Positions 50,941 through 59,884 of a stretch of 64,000 bases of DNA are shown here, piece after piece. Made by a program: the position numbers and the translations under genes. The notes under the pieces are model-generated. The model saw only the letters and a list, made by a program, of their open reading frames with translations. It did no database searches and was not told the DNA's origin. Source of the stretch: Nostoc sp. NIES-4103 (GTDB taxonomy: Bacteria > Cyanobacteriota > Cyanobacteriia > Cyanobacteriales > Nostocaceae); NCBI RefSeq assembly GCF_002368335.1, contig NZ_AP018288.1:4655787-4719786 (forward strand), read 5' to 3'. How positions within the stretch are numbered: position 1 is the first letter of the stretch; every line of letters begins with the position of its first letter.

Positions 50941-51043
50941 GGGTCTGTAGCTTAATCGGTAAAGCGTCTAACTGGCTGTTAGAAAGTTGTCGGTACCCTT
51001 CGGGAAGCCGCTTTGCGTCTACAATTCCGACCAGTATCCACCA
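50941..51043 (+). tRNA. tRNA-Ala(GGC) with 28-nt repeat in the T-loop, CCA encoded
   Basis: Anticodon arm TCTAA-CTGGCTG-TTAGA. T-arm GTCGGT...AATTCCGAC split by 28 nt at 50995-51022. The acceptor GGGTCTG / CAGTATCC pairs only if one T is bulged, so it may be inactive. Confidence 0.72.
50995..51022 (+). mobile_element. Small dispersed repeat inside tRNA-Ala(GGC) T-loop
   Basis: 28 nt, ACCCTTCGGGAAGCCGC then TTTGCGTCTAC; same site as in tRNA-Leu(CAA) and tRNA-Pro(TGG). Confidence 0.85.
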
Positions 51044-51048
51044 AATAT

Positions 51049-51122
51049 GGGGTCATAGCTCAGATGGCTAGAGCGCCTGTCTTGCACACAGGAGGTCATG
51101 GGTTCAAATCCCATTGATTCCA
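51049..51122 (+). tRNA. tRNA-Ala(TGC)
   Basis: Acceptor GGGGTCA / TGATTCC, anticodon arm CCTGT-CTTGCAC-ACAGG, T-arm ATGGGTTCAAATCCCAT. Confidence 0.92.
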
Positions 51123-51127
51123 CTGAT

Positions 51128-51202
51128 GGTGTCTGAAGCCAAAGTGGTCGAGGCGCTGGTTTGTGGAACCAGTAACAGCGGGTTCAACTCCCGTCAGGCA
51201 CC
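51128..51202 (+). tRNA. tRNA-His(GTG)
   Basis: Extra G(-1) paired with C73, the His identity element, on acceptor GTGTCTG / CAGGCAC; anticodon arm CTGGT-TTGTGGA-ACCAG; T-arm GCGGGTTCAACTCCCGT. Position 8 is A. Confidence 0.88.
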
Positions 51203-51209
51203 CCTAAAT

Positions 51210-51292
51210 GGAAGATGCTGCTGAATGGACGGCAACTGGTCTTGAAAACCAGGGTACAGGTAACTGTAGGGGTTCGATTCCTCCATCTTCCT
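51210..51292 (+). tRNA. tRNA-Ser(TGA)
   Basis: Acceptor GGAAGAT / ATCTTCC, anticodon arm CTGGT-CTTGAAA-ACCAG, long variable arm with GTACAGGTAACTGTAG, T-loop TTCGATT. Confidence 0.87.
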
Positions 51293-51308
51293 CTGTCTAT
51301 AATCTTTT

Positions 51309-51380
51309 CCACCTGAAGCCGAAAAGTGAGGCGCTGTGCTGATAACACAGATATAGGAGGGGCAGTACCTCCCTGGTGGA
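51309..51380 (+). tRNA. tRNA-Ile(GAT), degenerate T-loop
   Basis: Anticodon arm CTGTG-CTGATAA-CACAG and acceptor CCACCTG / CTGGTGG (one mismatch). The T-loop is GGCAGTA rather than TTCRANY, so function is doubtful. Confidence 0.65.
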
Positions 51381-51422
51381 TTTCATTTGTCTACTAAGCT
51401 GTGGTTGGATGTTAATTTTTGA

Positions 51423-51496
<74 letters not shown>

Positions 51497-51503
51497 TTTT
51501 TAC

Positions 51504-51575
51504 GGGTGGTTGACATAGCGGCTGTGTAGCGGGCTTTTAATCCGTACTAGATAGGTTCGACTCCTATACCACCCA
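51504..51575 (+). tRNA. tRNA-Lys(TTT), last gene of the array
   Basis: Acceptor GGGTGGT / ACCACCC, anticodon arm GCGGG-CTTTTAA-TCCGT, T-arm ATAGGTTCGACTCCTAT. Confidence 0.88.
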
Positions 51576-52317
51576 TTATTCTTTTGTTAAGGGATTTAGT
51601 GGGATGCGTAGACGCTAAGTTCAATGTCAAGACAATAGGGGAGAAAGATTGATCCTTTTTCTCTAAAATCAACAATATGTAATAGAACTTATACCGTTTC
51701 TTTGTGAAGCTGCATATTAATATTTCCCCCTAATAAGATTGAAAAAATTTCAGTGATTTAGGGTGGGCAAAGCCCACAAAAACTTGGATATGGTAGATTT
51801 TACTCAGTCTAAGTGTATTTTAGAAATAAAATAGCAATTATATATTTATAAGTTATATTGATTCAAGTAAAGCCTTAAAAAATATTTATAAATATAATCC
51901 TACGAGTATTTCTGAGTCAAACTGATAAATCAAATACTTAAATAGTAAAAATTACAGCTAGTCTACCTCTAGATTGATTTTATTATAACCTAAGATATAA
52001 ATAATTTCATTCTACAGATTGATGCAAGCACTCGACTATCACAGTTAAAAATAGAGATAGGTGAAATTTGGCTGAAGAATAATTTTGTAGAATGCAAGGT
52101 TGATTAGGTAGTTTTTAATTACCTAATTATATCAAAACAATTAAAGTAAAAAGACAAAGTAAATTCTTCACTATTTCATTGCTAAAGGACTTCCATTTGC
52201 TAGAAGCATAGCTTGATAATTTGTTTGGTTACACAAACTTTCCGAGTAGCTAAAAATATCTGCTTCTACTTTTTATTACAAGTCCTGCATTTTTGAGGCT
52301 GTTATTGAGGATTACAA
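51576..52317. other. AT-rich intergenic region after the array
   Basis: 740 bp with no gene. GGGTGGGCAAAGCCCAC at 51762 is a small dispersed hairpin also present at 2889. The remainder is AT-rich and probably contains the promoter of the stress-protein gene at 52318. Confidence 0.5.
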
Positions 52318-52677
52318 ATGAAAAATTTTACTGTTGTTTTATCTAGCTTACGTCCAGTGCGTTTCTTAATTGTGGCTTTTACTTGTGCTTTGTTATTCTT
52401 AACTAATGTAGTTCCGGCTTTTGCAATAACTAGCACTCAAAGCGACCCTGAAGAGGCTACTACACAACTTCTTGAAACTCAACGCGAAACTGACAAAGTT
52501 GCTAAAGAGCCACCACTAGGACTGAGAGAAGTTCAAAAGAAATCAAATGAAGGATTGAATGAAGTCCAAGGAGCTGCTGACATAGAGAAACAGAAGCGTC
52601 CTGAAAATTCACAAGGAGCAACCTCTGTTAGAGATGAGGTGGAGAATTTTTTAGGAAAAGTGACAGGTAATAAGTAA
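52318..52677 (+). CDS. Small exported hypothetical protein, stress-type
   Basis: 119 residues with a signal peptide (FLIVAFTCALLFLTNVVPAFA, cleavage near residue 36) and a hydrophilic, charged, probably disordered mature part (LGLREVQKKSNEGLNEVQGA, then GATSVRDEVENFLGKVTGNK). The composition resembles small cyanobacterial low-temperature or stress-induced proteins. It heads a cluster of stress genes. Confidence 0.7.
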   Translation: MKNFTVVLSSLRPVRFLIVAFTCALLFLTNVVPAFAITSTQSDPEEATTQLLETQRETDKVAKEPPLGLREVQKKSNEGLNEVQGAADIEKQKRPENSQGATSVRDEVENFLGKVTGNK

Positions 52678-52955
52678 GCAGTCAGTAAATCACTAAAACT
52701 AGTTTTTGTTATCAAATAAGCATCTTGATTACTTGGAGTTTTCAAGATGCTTATTATTGATCATTGAACACATACTAATAAAAATTAGTGCAATTTATTT
52801 GATATTTATCTGTACCTGTTATCTATTATCAGGTACAGATAAATATTAACCTAAGTAGTAATTAGTTGAGCTTGCATAATATTTCCTATGGTTGATGTTT
52901 GTTATGGCTGATTTTTGGGAAGTTATTAAAGAAGTTCGCTTAGGGATGGAAAGTG

Positions 52956-53495
52956 ATGCGTCCGATAAACATTGGTTTGACAGAAGAACAGCGTCAAGGC
53001 GTAATTGATTTGTTAAATCAAGATTTAGCAGATTCTTATGTAGTGTTGGTAAAAACTAAAAAGTACCACTGGGATGTGGTTGGGCCTCAGTTCCGCAGCT
53101 TGCACCAACTTTGGGAAGAACACTACGAAAAATTAACTGTAAATATTGATGCCTTAGCAGAGCGGGTTCGTGCTTTAGGTGGCTATCCAGTTGGGACAAT
53201 GGAAGGATTTCTGAAGATTGCCACCATTAAAGAACATGCTGGTGATGTTCCTAGTGCAACGGGGATGGTAGCTAATCTCGTAGAAGATCACGAGCAGATT
53301 GTTCGCAATTTAAGAGAGCATATCGATCGCTCTAGTGACGAGTTTCACGATGAAGGAACTGCTGACTTCCTCACTGGACTGATGGAAGAACACGAAGAAA
53401 TAGCTTGGATGCTGCGCTCATTTATTGAAGGACAAGCTATAGAACCGAATGGTACAAAGCCAGCAGCAGAAGCTAAAACCCCTGTAGGCGTGTAG
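52956..53495 (+). CDS. dps: Dps-family ferritin-like protein
   Basis: 179 residues. Dps dodecamers oxidise and store iron with peroxide and protect DNA. The ferroxidase region is KTKKYHWDVVGPQFRSLHQL followed by WEEHYEKLTVNIDALAERVR (His, Asp and Glu ligands). A second helix pair has LTGLMEEHEEIAWMLRSFIE. ATG 52956 is chosen over the GTG just before it. Part of a stress cluster. Confidence 0.92.
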   Translation: MRPINIGLTEEQRQGVIDLLNQDLADSYVVLVKTKKYHWDVVGPQFRSLHQLWEEHYEKLTVNIDALAERVRALGGYPVGTMEGFLKIATIKEHAGDVPSATGMVANLVEDHEQIVRNLREHIDRSSDEFHDEGTADFLTGLMEEHEEIAWMLRSFIEGQAIEPNGTKPAAEAKTPVGV

Positions 53496-53617
53496 CCACT
53501 AGCCAAGATAAATCCAGTTCATAACATTTGATTTGAGCAAGGCAGTCTGTGGAAAGGATTAATACTGGCCACATCTGCCTTCTGACATGTTCATGATAAA
53601 AGCAATATTTAAGGAGT

Positions 53618-54391
53618 ATGCAAGTGCCAGAAACTTATCAAGCAGAACGTACAGTCTCGGCTGTATTTAAAGAACAGAAGCAGATTGATGATGTGATTCG
53701 ACGTTTACTTGACAGAGGTGTGCCTAGAGATCATATTTCGGTTCTGGGTAGAAATTTCCAGTCGGAAACTCGAATTTCTGGCTTTATTACTAAGAGAGAT
53801 ATAATTCTTGGAGGTTTGCGAACAGGAGCAATTTTTGGCTCTTTGTTTGGTTCGTTTCTCAGCTTGCTTACAGGCGTTGGTGTGCTGTTTATTCCCTTTG
53901 TGGGGCCAATTGTGGCAGCAGGGCCAATCAGTGCTTTGCTATTAGGTGCTGCTAGTGGTGCGATCGCAGGTAGTGCTGGTGCTGGTTTAGTGTCAGTTCT
54001 GACTGCTTGGGGATTACCAGAAGATAAAGCCGCTATCTATCAAACTCGCTTACAAGCTGGTGAGTTTTTATTAATGGCAGAAGTTCCAAGCGATCGCGCT
54101 GGTGAATTCCAGTTGCTACTCGAAAGTGCTGGTGGCGAAGAAATTAACACTGTTGAGAAAACATTTACTCACCCTTGTCTTGGCCCTTGCAACAGTGCGG
54201 AAGATTTATCTCCTGAAGTTCGTTCTCATCTTTCTCCAGATGCTCAGCGTACATTCATTGAACGCTACAATGCTGTTTTAAGTGAGACAAGTGATGAGTT
54301 TAATGCTGAACAAGCTGCTTGGGAAGCTGTTCACAAAAACTATGATGAAGATGAAAATGGGGTTTGGTCTAAGGCTAAGGTTGGTGTTTAA
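53618..54391 (+). CDS. General-stress membrane-associated protein with C-terminal ChaB-like domain
   Basis: 257 residues. The N-terminal part (ERTVSAVFKEQKQIDDVIRR, then GVPRDHISVLG) resembles the general stress protein 17M / YflT-like fold. A glycine-rich hydrophobic middle (about residues 65-130) looks membrane-embedded or glycine-zipper-like. The C-terminus LSPDAQRTFIERYNAVLSET followed by AEQAAWEAVHKNYDEDENG is a ChaB-type domain. Function is not known beyond stress association. Confidence 0.82.
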   Translation: MQVPETYQAERTVSAVFKEQKQIDDVIRRLLDRGVPRDHISVLGRNFQSETRISGFITKRDIILGGLRTGAIFGSLFGSFLSLLTGVGVLFIPFVGPIVAAGPISALLLGAASGAIAGSAGAGLVSVLTAWGLPEDKAAIYQTRLQAGEFLLMAEVPSDRAGEFQLLLESAGGEEINTVEKTFTHPCLGPCNSAEDLSPEVRSHLSPDAQRTFIERYNAVLSETSDEFNAEQAAWEAVHKNYDEDENGVWSKAKVGV

Positions 54392-54601
54392 TTTGGTGTA
54401 AATAGGTTGGTAATAATTCTGTAGGGGCGCAAGGTCTTGCGCCCCTTATAGTGAGTGTTTTATGTGATTTTTAAAAAAGAATTTATTTTAACGAACCGCA
54501 GAGGCGCAGAGAACGCAGAGCGAAAGAAGAGAAATTTTTACGAATAATTTAGTATTACTATATAAATTAATTACGAATTACGAATTACGAATTAGGAATT
54601 A
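54392..54601. repeat. Repeat-containing gap
   Basis: GGCGCAAGGTCTTGCGCC hairpin at 54426, an ACCGCAGAGGCGCAGAGAAC repeat, and ACGAATT units at 54570-54602. Confidence 0.6.
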
Positions 54602-55000
54602 TTAGGGTGATTTGTAGCTGGAGACGCGTAAAGTTAATTGACCTTGGCGTGGATTTTTACTAAATATAAATGCACCTTCTTCTTTTTCTCCACGGGATAA
54701 AAAGTCAATTTGTTGTTCTCCTGTTTCTACAACTTTGCCGTCAATCTGTAATTCAGCCATAATCTGAACTGATTCAGCTGTTTCTCCTCCAGTATTAACG
54801 ATTTCAAAGGGTACATAAAATTGTCCATCAATTTCCCTGACTGTTTGTTTGTTACTAACAGAAAGGATGGGGGGTTGATTTTCGTCGTCTAGCCAAGTGT
54901 AAACTACTAAGCCAATAATTACTGCTAGGATAAATGAGGCAATGCTGAATGTCACCCATTCAGCCGAAGAGCGTTGTGGTTTTTGTTCTGTTTGGGTCAT
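54602..55000 (-). CDS. TIGR02588 family protein
   Basis: 132 residues. One N-terminal membrane segment (VTFSIASFILAVIIGLVVYT) then a beta-rich extracytoplasmic domain (FYVPFEIVNTGGETAESVQI MAEL). TIGR02588 genes occur next to TIGR02587 genes, as here: its start overlaps the upstream gene's stop by 4 bp. Function unknown. Confidence 0.8.
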   Translation of the reverse strand: MTQTEQKPQRSSAEWVTFSIASFILAVIIGLVVYTWLDDENQPPILSVSNKQTVREIDGQFYVPFEIVNTGGETAESVQIMAELQIDGKVVETGEQQIDFLSRGEKEEGAFIFSKNPRQGQLTLRVSSYKSP

Positions 55001-55872
55001 ATTGCTAATCTACCAGCTGCACCACCAATTGTTGCAGGTAAACCTAGCACTATGGTATGGTCTAACCACATTGTCCAAGGGTCATCGAAAGTTATTTTTT
55101 GAAAGAACCAAAGCATAAAAGCGCCTGCTAGTAGGGATAATAAGTAAGAAATAATAGTTTCACTGGATGGTCTTTGAAAAATTCCCTGTTGCTGTCTGCG
55201 TTTTTGTTGGTCTGAAAAGCCTGCCTGAAATACAATGCCATAAGATATTACTAAAGATGCAGCGATCATCGCTAAAAGCCATGGTGGTGAAACTGCCGCT
55301 GCAAGCATGGGAATTTCATCAGTTGGAGCAATATTAAATGCTATTACGGTGGCACCAATTAAGGTTGCACCCATATCAGAAAAGGTGGCTTGTATGCCAC
55401 CCTGTTTGTAGTTGGTTGGTTTGTTTGTCTGTGCTTGATTGTTGGTATTATTAGTATCACTTAACAATTGGTTAGATAATGCTACACCAAGTGTAAAAGG
55501 TACACTTTCAAAGATAATTTTACCTAATCCTTCTTTGAGAGATGTTTCTAATGTTAGTTCTCGCAATAATAATAGTACTAAGGTAGAACAAGCTAGTCCG
55601 ATCGCTATTGCTTCTACGGTATCTATTAGTGCTTCGTAAGTTCGCAAATTCCGTTTGCGTTTGCGAAATCCTTCTGTCTGGTTGAGTAAGAAAACCGCAG
55701 CAAACATTAATGCGATCGCCATGATCATTTGTTGTGGTTTTACAAGTGACCCAATCCACCAAACTTCCATTGTGTATAGCAATGGTATCCCAAATAGAAA
55801 ACCACCACAAGCGCCCCTAATTATATCATTTATCTCTGTTGCCCAAACATTTTTCTTTCGCTTTGTGACCAC
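54997..55872 (-). CDS. TIGR02587 family membrane protein
   Basis: About 291 residues with seven or eight membrane segments. EINDIIRGACGGFLFGIPLL followed by YTMEVWWIG at the start is the family hallmark. GTG 55872 with AAGGGAAAAATTAGA upstream is preferred; the frame is open to 56001 but that part is not family-like. Coupled to the TIGR02588 gene by an ATGA overlap. Function unknown; location among stress genes suggests envelope stress (inference). Confidence 0.82.
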   Translation of the reverse strand: MVTKRKKNVWATEINDIIRGACGGFLFGIPLLYTMEVWWIGSLVKPQQMIMAIALMFAAVFLLNQTEGFRKRKRNLRTYEALIDTVEAIAIGLACSTLVLLLLRELTLETSLKEGLGKIIFESVPFTLGVALSNQLLSDTNNTNNQAQTNKPTNYKQGGIQATFSDMGATLIGATVIAFNIAPTDEIPMLAAAVSPPWLLAMIAASLVISYGIVFQAGFSDQQKRRQQQGIFQRPSSETIISYLLSLLAGAFMLWFFQKITFDDPWTMWLDHTIVLGLPATIGGAAGRLAI

Positions 55873-56076
55873 TCTAATTTTTCCCTTGTGAATAAGATTT
55901 ACTTGGGGGTAAGTTTCTATAGAAACAAGATATTCAAATATCTTACCATTTGAGGTGGCATCTATCTGAAGATATGAGATGCTCAAAAAATATCTCTCCA
56001 ATGAAAGAGAAAAAAAATATATATTACTGTTATTTTATTTACTAGTTGATAGTTACAATAATTTAAAGAAAAAGCT

Positions 56077-56259
56077 ATGAGTATCGAAAAAAGAGTAGAA
56101 GCAACAGCGAAAAATATCGAAGGTAAGCTACAAGAGGCAATTGGTGAAGTTACTGGTAATCCAGCAGACAAGGTTGAAGGACAAGCCAAGCAAGATGAGT
56201 CTCAAGTTATTCACACTACAGAAAATATCAAAGATGAAATCAAGGATGTTATCAAATAA
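56077..56259 (+). CDS. CsbD family stress protein
   Basis: 60 residues: SIEKRVEATAKNIEGKLQEA, IGEVTGNPADKVEGQAKQDE, ending in a short amphipathic helix. CsbD-like proteins are small, highly charged, general-stress-induced and of unknown mechanism. Terminator 40 bp downstream. Confidence 0.9.
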   Translation: MSIEKRVEATAKNIEGKLQEAIGEVTGNPADKVEGQAKQDESQVIHTTENIKDEIKDVIK

Positions 56260-56300
56260 CTTATCTTGTTGATTTAACTGATATTTTGCACCAGTTGCAA

Positions 56301-56330
56301 AAAAGCCTAGGAATTCATTCCTAGGCTTTT
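56301..56330 (+). terminator. Rho-independent terminator of the csbD-like gene
   Basis: AAAAGCCTAGGAA / TTCCTAGGCTTTT, 13-bp perfect stem with TTCA loop. The A and T runs allow action in both directions. Confidence 0.82.
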
Positions 56331-56466
56331 AGCTAAAGTCGTCTCAAGACGAATAGTTAATAGTTTTAGGTTAGTTAAGTGGATTAATTGTAATTAATTT
56401 ATTACATTTAATAAAAAAGGTTAGTTCTCAAAAATTTGATCTAACCATGGGTTTATTGATATTTAA

Positions 56467-56736
56467 CTAATAACTCCTGCGAGTAATCAAGCCCCACAGG
56501 AAAATTGCAATCATTGCACCAATAATAGCAATGATTAAACCAGGAATACTGAGAGTTGCTGCGGTTAGTTGTAATCTGCCTGTGTCTAAGAGCGTGGCTA
56601 TAGTTCCTCCAATTAAAGCACCGATGATACCTAGAATCATGGTTGCAATAATTCCACCACCCTGATGACCAGGGTAAATAGCTTTAGCTATAGCTCCGGC
56701 TATTAAACCGAGAATTATCCAAGCTATAATGTTCAT
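56467..56736 (-). CDS. GlsB/YeaQ/YmgE family stress-response membrane protein
   Basis: 89 residues with three hydrophobic segments: MNIIAWIILGLIAGAIAKAI followed by YPGHQGGG, then IIATMILGIIGALIGGTIAT, then IPGLIIAIIGAMIAIFLWGL. This is the transglycosylase-associated (YeaQ) pattern, common in stress islands beside CsbD. ATG 56736 is preferred over 56751. Confidence 0.88.
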   Translation of the reverse strand: MNIIAWIILGLIAGAIAKAIYPGHQGGGIIATMILGIIGALIGGTIATLLDTGRLQLTAATLSIPGLIIAIIGAMIAIFLWGLITRRSY

Positions 56737-56999
56737 AATTGAATTTATCAAAAGACTTAATAAAAAGGTTATAAATTACAATACCTATTTCCTTCTACCG
56801 AAAGAGATAAGTATTAAATACATACAAAATTGAATAAAAATAAACGTTTTTTAGAGAATTATTGCAAAATAGCCCTTAGCATTGTGATTTCACAATAATG
56901 CATAGGAATGCTTGTTGTGGCTAACATTCATTTTCATATAGTGTTTGTGTCGGTGGGGTGATGTTTTGAATTGCACATTTTTGAGAAAATACTCAAAAA

Positions 57000-57548
57000 A
57001 TGAATCTAGTTTTCATGACTTACCTAGCTTTACCAGCAACCATACAAAGTATTTTAGATAGATACAGCGAACCAGATTCTATTTTGACTGCAATCCTGCC
57101 AGCACTGGGAGAAGTATTGCAATGCGATCGCTGTTTTCTCTACTTGAGAAATCCTCAAACTAAGCTTGGTAAAATTCCCTACTGCTGGCGAAGAAATCAA
57201 GAAATTCCCAATATGATCACCTCCAAGTGGGAATTAGAACCACCATCATTACCAGAAGAAGACCCCTTGTTTGCTGCTGCACTGCGAACTGACCCTTCTA
57301 TTTATATTGAAGATGTGGAAACTGCTAACCCAGAAGTTGTTAATAAGGACTTTGAACGTCGAACTTTTGGACATCGAGCGCTAATTCACGCTCATTTATG
57401 CCAAAACGGTGAATTATGGGGAATTTTGCAACCTTGTGTCTTTGGTCAAAAGCGAGTTTGGTCAGAATTTGACCATGCTATTATTACTCAACTTGAAAGT
57501 CAGCTGACACCCTTAGTAGTTAGTTACGTCAAAGCTGAGAACAAGTGA
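57000..57548 (+). CDS. GAF-domain protein
   Basis: 182 residues forming a single GAF domain: LDRYSEPDSILTAILPALGE, VLQCDRCFLYLRNPQTK, then HRALIHAHLCQNGELWGILQ and IITQLESQLTPLVV. No output domain. The Cys in QCDRCF could be a chromophore or redox site, but this is not established. Confidence 0.85.
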   Translation: MNLVFMTYLALPATIQSILDRYSEPDSILTAILPALGEVLQCDRCFLYLRNPQTKLGKIPYCWRRNQEIPNMITSKWELEPPSLPEEDPLFAAALRTDPSIYIEDVETANPEVVNKDFERRTFGHRALIHAHLCQNGELWGILQPCVFGQKRVWSEFDHAIITQLESQLTPLVVSYVKAENK

Positions 57549-57588
57549 GGGTAGGGAGTAGGAAATGGGGAGTAGTGAGTAGGGAACG

Positions 57589-57791
57589 ATTGGTGTCAAT
57601 TTAACACGCATAATGATATCCCGCAAGGAACTTCAGTTCCTTGCTAATAGCTAAAGTCATCTAAAGATGACTAAATAATTCCAAAAATCTTTAGTCTACT
57701 TCAGTAGACTTTAGCTATTAGCTGCTTAATTTATTAAGAGGCGGGTAAGGTAGTCAACAGTTAAGCTATTTTAGCTTAAGTTGACACCAAT
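57589..57791. mobile_element. Candidate MITE with nested palindromes
   Basis: 203 bp with 16-bp near-perfect terminal inverted repeats (ATTGGTGTCAATTTAA at 57589, TTAAGTTGACACCAAT ending 57791). Inside are a perfect 16-bp inverted repeat (GCTAATAGCTAAAGTC at 57643 and its inverse at 57707) and a hairpin GCAAGGAAC-TTCA-GTTCCTTGC. TGAGTAGGGAAC occurs on both flanks (57576-57587 and 57795-57806). Confidence 0.65.
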
Positions 57792-57842
57792 GAGTGAGTA
57801 GGGAACCTATAGCTGGGGACTGGGGACTAGGGACTGGGGACT

Positions 57843-57912
57843 GGGTGAAAAGTCTTTTTGTGTCTAGGTTTTATTATCTGTTGATGTCCTAACACTAATG
57901 GCGACGGCTATA
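57843..57912 (+). repeat. Dispersed intergenic repeat, copy C
   Basis: Same sequence as 15964-16013 and 38561-38630, again preceded by GGGGACT heptamers. Confidence 0.85.
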
Positions 57913-58106
57913 CTATTACTAAGGGACTTGCAAATAAAAAAATATCCCACTACTCACAGTCAACAGTCATCAGTTATCAGGAGCCAGTGCGAAGAGCGCG
58001 CTCTGCCGACAGCCTTTGCAACTGGCGTTCATCAATCAGCAAAACCGTATTGAATTATATTAGCCGAAAACTTTAACCGTACATAATATCAAAAGCTAGT
58101 TTGGTC

Positions 58107-58634
58107 TTATACGCCATCAAAAGCGGGGGGATAAGCGACTATTCCTTGATAAACTGTTTGATATTGTTGGAGTGGCTTAATCATAAAAGCTTCTTCTGGC
58201 GCTGAAAAAGGCGGCTTGATACCGTATAGCACCGATCGCTTGAAGCCAAATCGAGTGTAAAAGGCGGGATGTCCTAGCACGATCGCTAGAGGTTCCTGCA
58301 TTGTATCAGCGATCGCAACTCCAGCTTCAACTAACTGGCTACCAATACCCTGTCTTTGAAACTGGGGATGCACTGCTAATGGTGCTAAGGCCAAAACAGG
58401 CAATTTTTCCTCACTCACTAAATCGACATAGCTAAAAAGAATATGACCGACGACTTCACCATCAATTTCGGCGACTAAGGAAAGTGCAGGAATAAAGCGA
58501 TCGCTTTGGCGAATTCTTTCAACTAACAACGCTTCATTTTCCTGTCCAAATGCTAGCTGATTCACTTTGGCGATCGCATCTGTATCTAAGATGGTTTCGG
58601 GACGAATTTTGATGTGGAGTGGCTGAGGTTCCAT
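58107..58634 (-). CDS. GNAT family N-acetyltransferase
   Basis: 175 residues from ATG 58634 (MEPQPLHIKIRPETILDTDA). The acetyl-CoA site is LAPLAVHPQFQRQGIGSQLV followed by EAGVAI. The C-terminal half (LGHPAFYTRFGFKRSVLYGI) matches the YhbS-like branch of putative acetyltransferases. The earlier ATG at 58661 lies in a dispersed repeat. Substrate unknown. Confidence 0.87.
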   Translation of the reverse strand: MEPQPLHIKIRPETILDTDAIAKVNQLAFGQENEALLVERIRQSDRFIPALSLVAEIDGEVVGHILFSYVDLVSEEKLPVLALAPLAVHPQFQRQGIGSQLVEAGVAIADTMQEPLAIVLGHPAFYTRFGFKRSVLYGIKPPFSAPEEAFMIKPLQQYQTVYQGIVAYPPAFDGV

Positions 58635-58703
58635 AAGCTTAAATTCGTGTGAGGTAGGCATCTTGCCCGCCCAGTATATCTAAGTTAAATTTAGAACAAT
58701 TTA

Positions 58704-59675
58704 TCATCCTAGAGAAAATAATTTACCTACCTGTGCCAAATCAACATTACCACCGCTGATGATCACACCAATTTTTGCATTTGGTCGTGTGACAACACCT
58801 TCTAGTAAAGCAGCAGCCGCCAAGACTCCCGTAGGTTCAACAACAATTTTCAGCCTTGACCATAAGAAAAACATGGTGCGAACAATGGCTGACTCAGATA
58901 CCGTCACCATATCATCGACGTAATGCAGCACTAGGGGGAAAGTAATTTTTCCCAGGCTAGGAGTACGAGCGCCATCAGCAATAGTATTAGGATTGTTAAC
59001 AGTTTGCAAAGTTTTGCTGTGAAAGGAACGAGTCGCATCATCGCCTAGTTCCGGTTCTACGCCAATAACTTGACAGTCGGGTAAAAGTGCTTTGGCTGCA
59101 ATAGCACAACCGGAAATTAATCCGCCGCCGCCACAACAAACTAATAATAAGTCAAGTTGACCAACTTCTTGAATTAGTTCAGCTGCTGCTGTACCTTGTC
59201 CGGCGATGATATGAGGATGATCGTAAGGGGGAATAAGTGTCAAAGCGCGATCGCTTGCTAAAGTTTGCGCTAATTTCTCACGGTTGCTTTCTTCTCGATT
59301 GTAGAGAATAATTTCTGCACCATAACTTTGAGTTGCTGCTTGCTTTACCGCAGGAGCATCATCAGGCATGACAATAGTTGTGGGAATATTCAGGAGTTTT
59401 CCAGCTAAAGCGATCGCTTGTCCATGATTTCCCGAAGAAAAGGTGATTACACCCCGTTGTTTTTCGCTACTGGTTAGCTGTGCTAATGCGTTGTATGCGC
59501 CTCGGAATTTAAAAGCGCCTGTGCGTTGAAAATTTTCGCATTTAAAAAAGACTTGACTATTGGTGCGATCGTTCACAATTCTAGAAGTTAGCACGGGTGT
59601 GTGATGAGCAACACCCAAAAGACGTTTTTGTGCTGCTTGCACGTCATTGATAGTGACCGAGTTAAGCTGTAGCAT
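58704..59675 (-). CDS. Threonine/serine dehydratase (PLP-dependent, fold type II)
   Basis: 323 residues. PLP lysine in RTGAFKFRGAYNALAQL (Lys56), the SSGNHGQAIALAG loop, and the phosphate-binding glycine loop CCGGGGLISGCAIAAKAL. No C-terminal ACT-like regulatory domain is present, so it is a catabolic-type dehydratase or serine racemase / hydroxyaspartate lyase relative rather than IlvA. The exact substrate cannot be decided from sequence. Confidence 0.88.
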   Translation of the reverse strand: MLQLNSVTINDVQAAQKRLLGVAHHTPVLTSRIVNDRTNSQVFFKCENFQRTGAFKFRGAYNALAQLTSSEKQRGVITFSSGNHGQAIALAGKLLNIPTTIVMPDDAPAVKQAATQSYGAEIILYNREESNREKLAQTLASDRALTLIPPYDHPHIIAGQGTAAAELIQEVGQLDLLLVCCGGGGLISGCAIAAKALLPDCQVIGVEPELGDDATRSFHSKTLQTVNNPNTIADGARTPSLGKITFPLVLHYVDDMVTVSESAIVRTMFFLWSRLKIVVEPTGVLAAAALLEGVVTRPNAKIGVIISGGNVDLAQVGKLFSLG

Positions 59676-59884
59676 CGACGGCAGTATTAAAGCTAGTCAC
59701 TCTTTATTTTCAGATGAAAGAGAATTTATGCCAATCACCCACAGATTCATAGCCAATCGCTTGAACTGTATCTTGAAGTTGACTAAATTTTATAACCTTA
59801 TTTAAGGATTATGTGTTTGAGATGGTAAATAGAAGCGCTGATATACTAAATTAAATCAGTTGATTTTCAGGAATTTGTAGAATC

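Noticed and set aside
49774..51043. T-loop inserts as group I or group II introns
   Set aside because: Only 28-29 nt, in the T-loop rather than the anticodon loop, without intron core motifs; related repeats occur in a protein gene where removal is a DNA event.
58704..59675. Calling the dehydratase IlvA
   Set aside because: It lacks the C-terminal regulatory domain of biosynthetic threonine deaminase and is only 323 residues.
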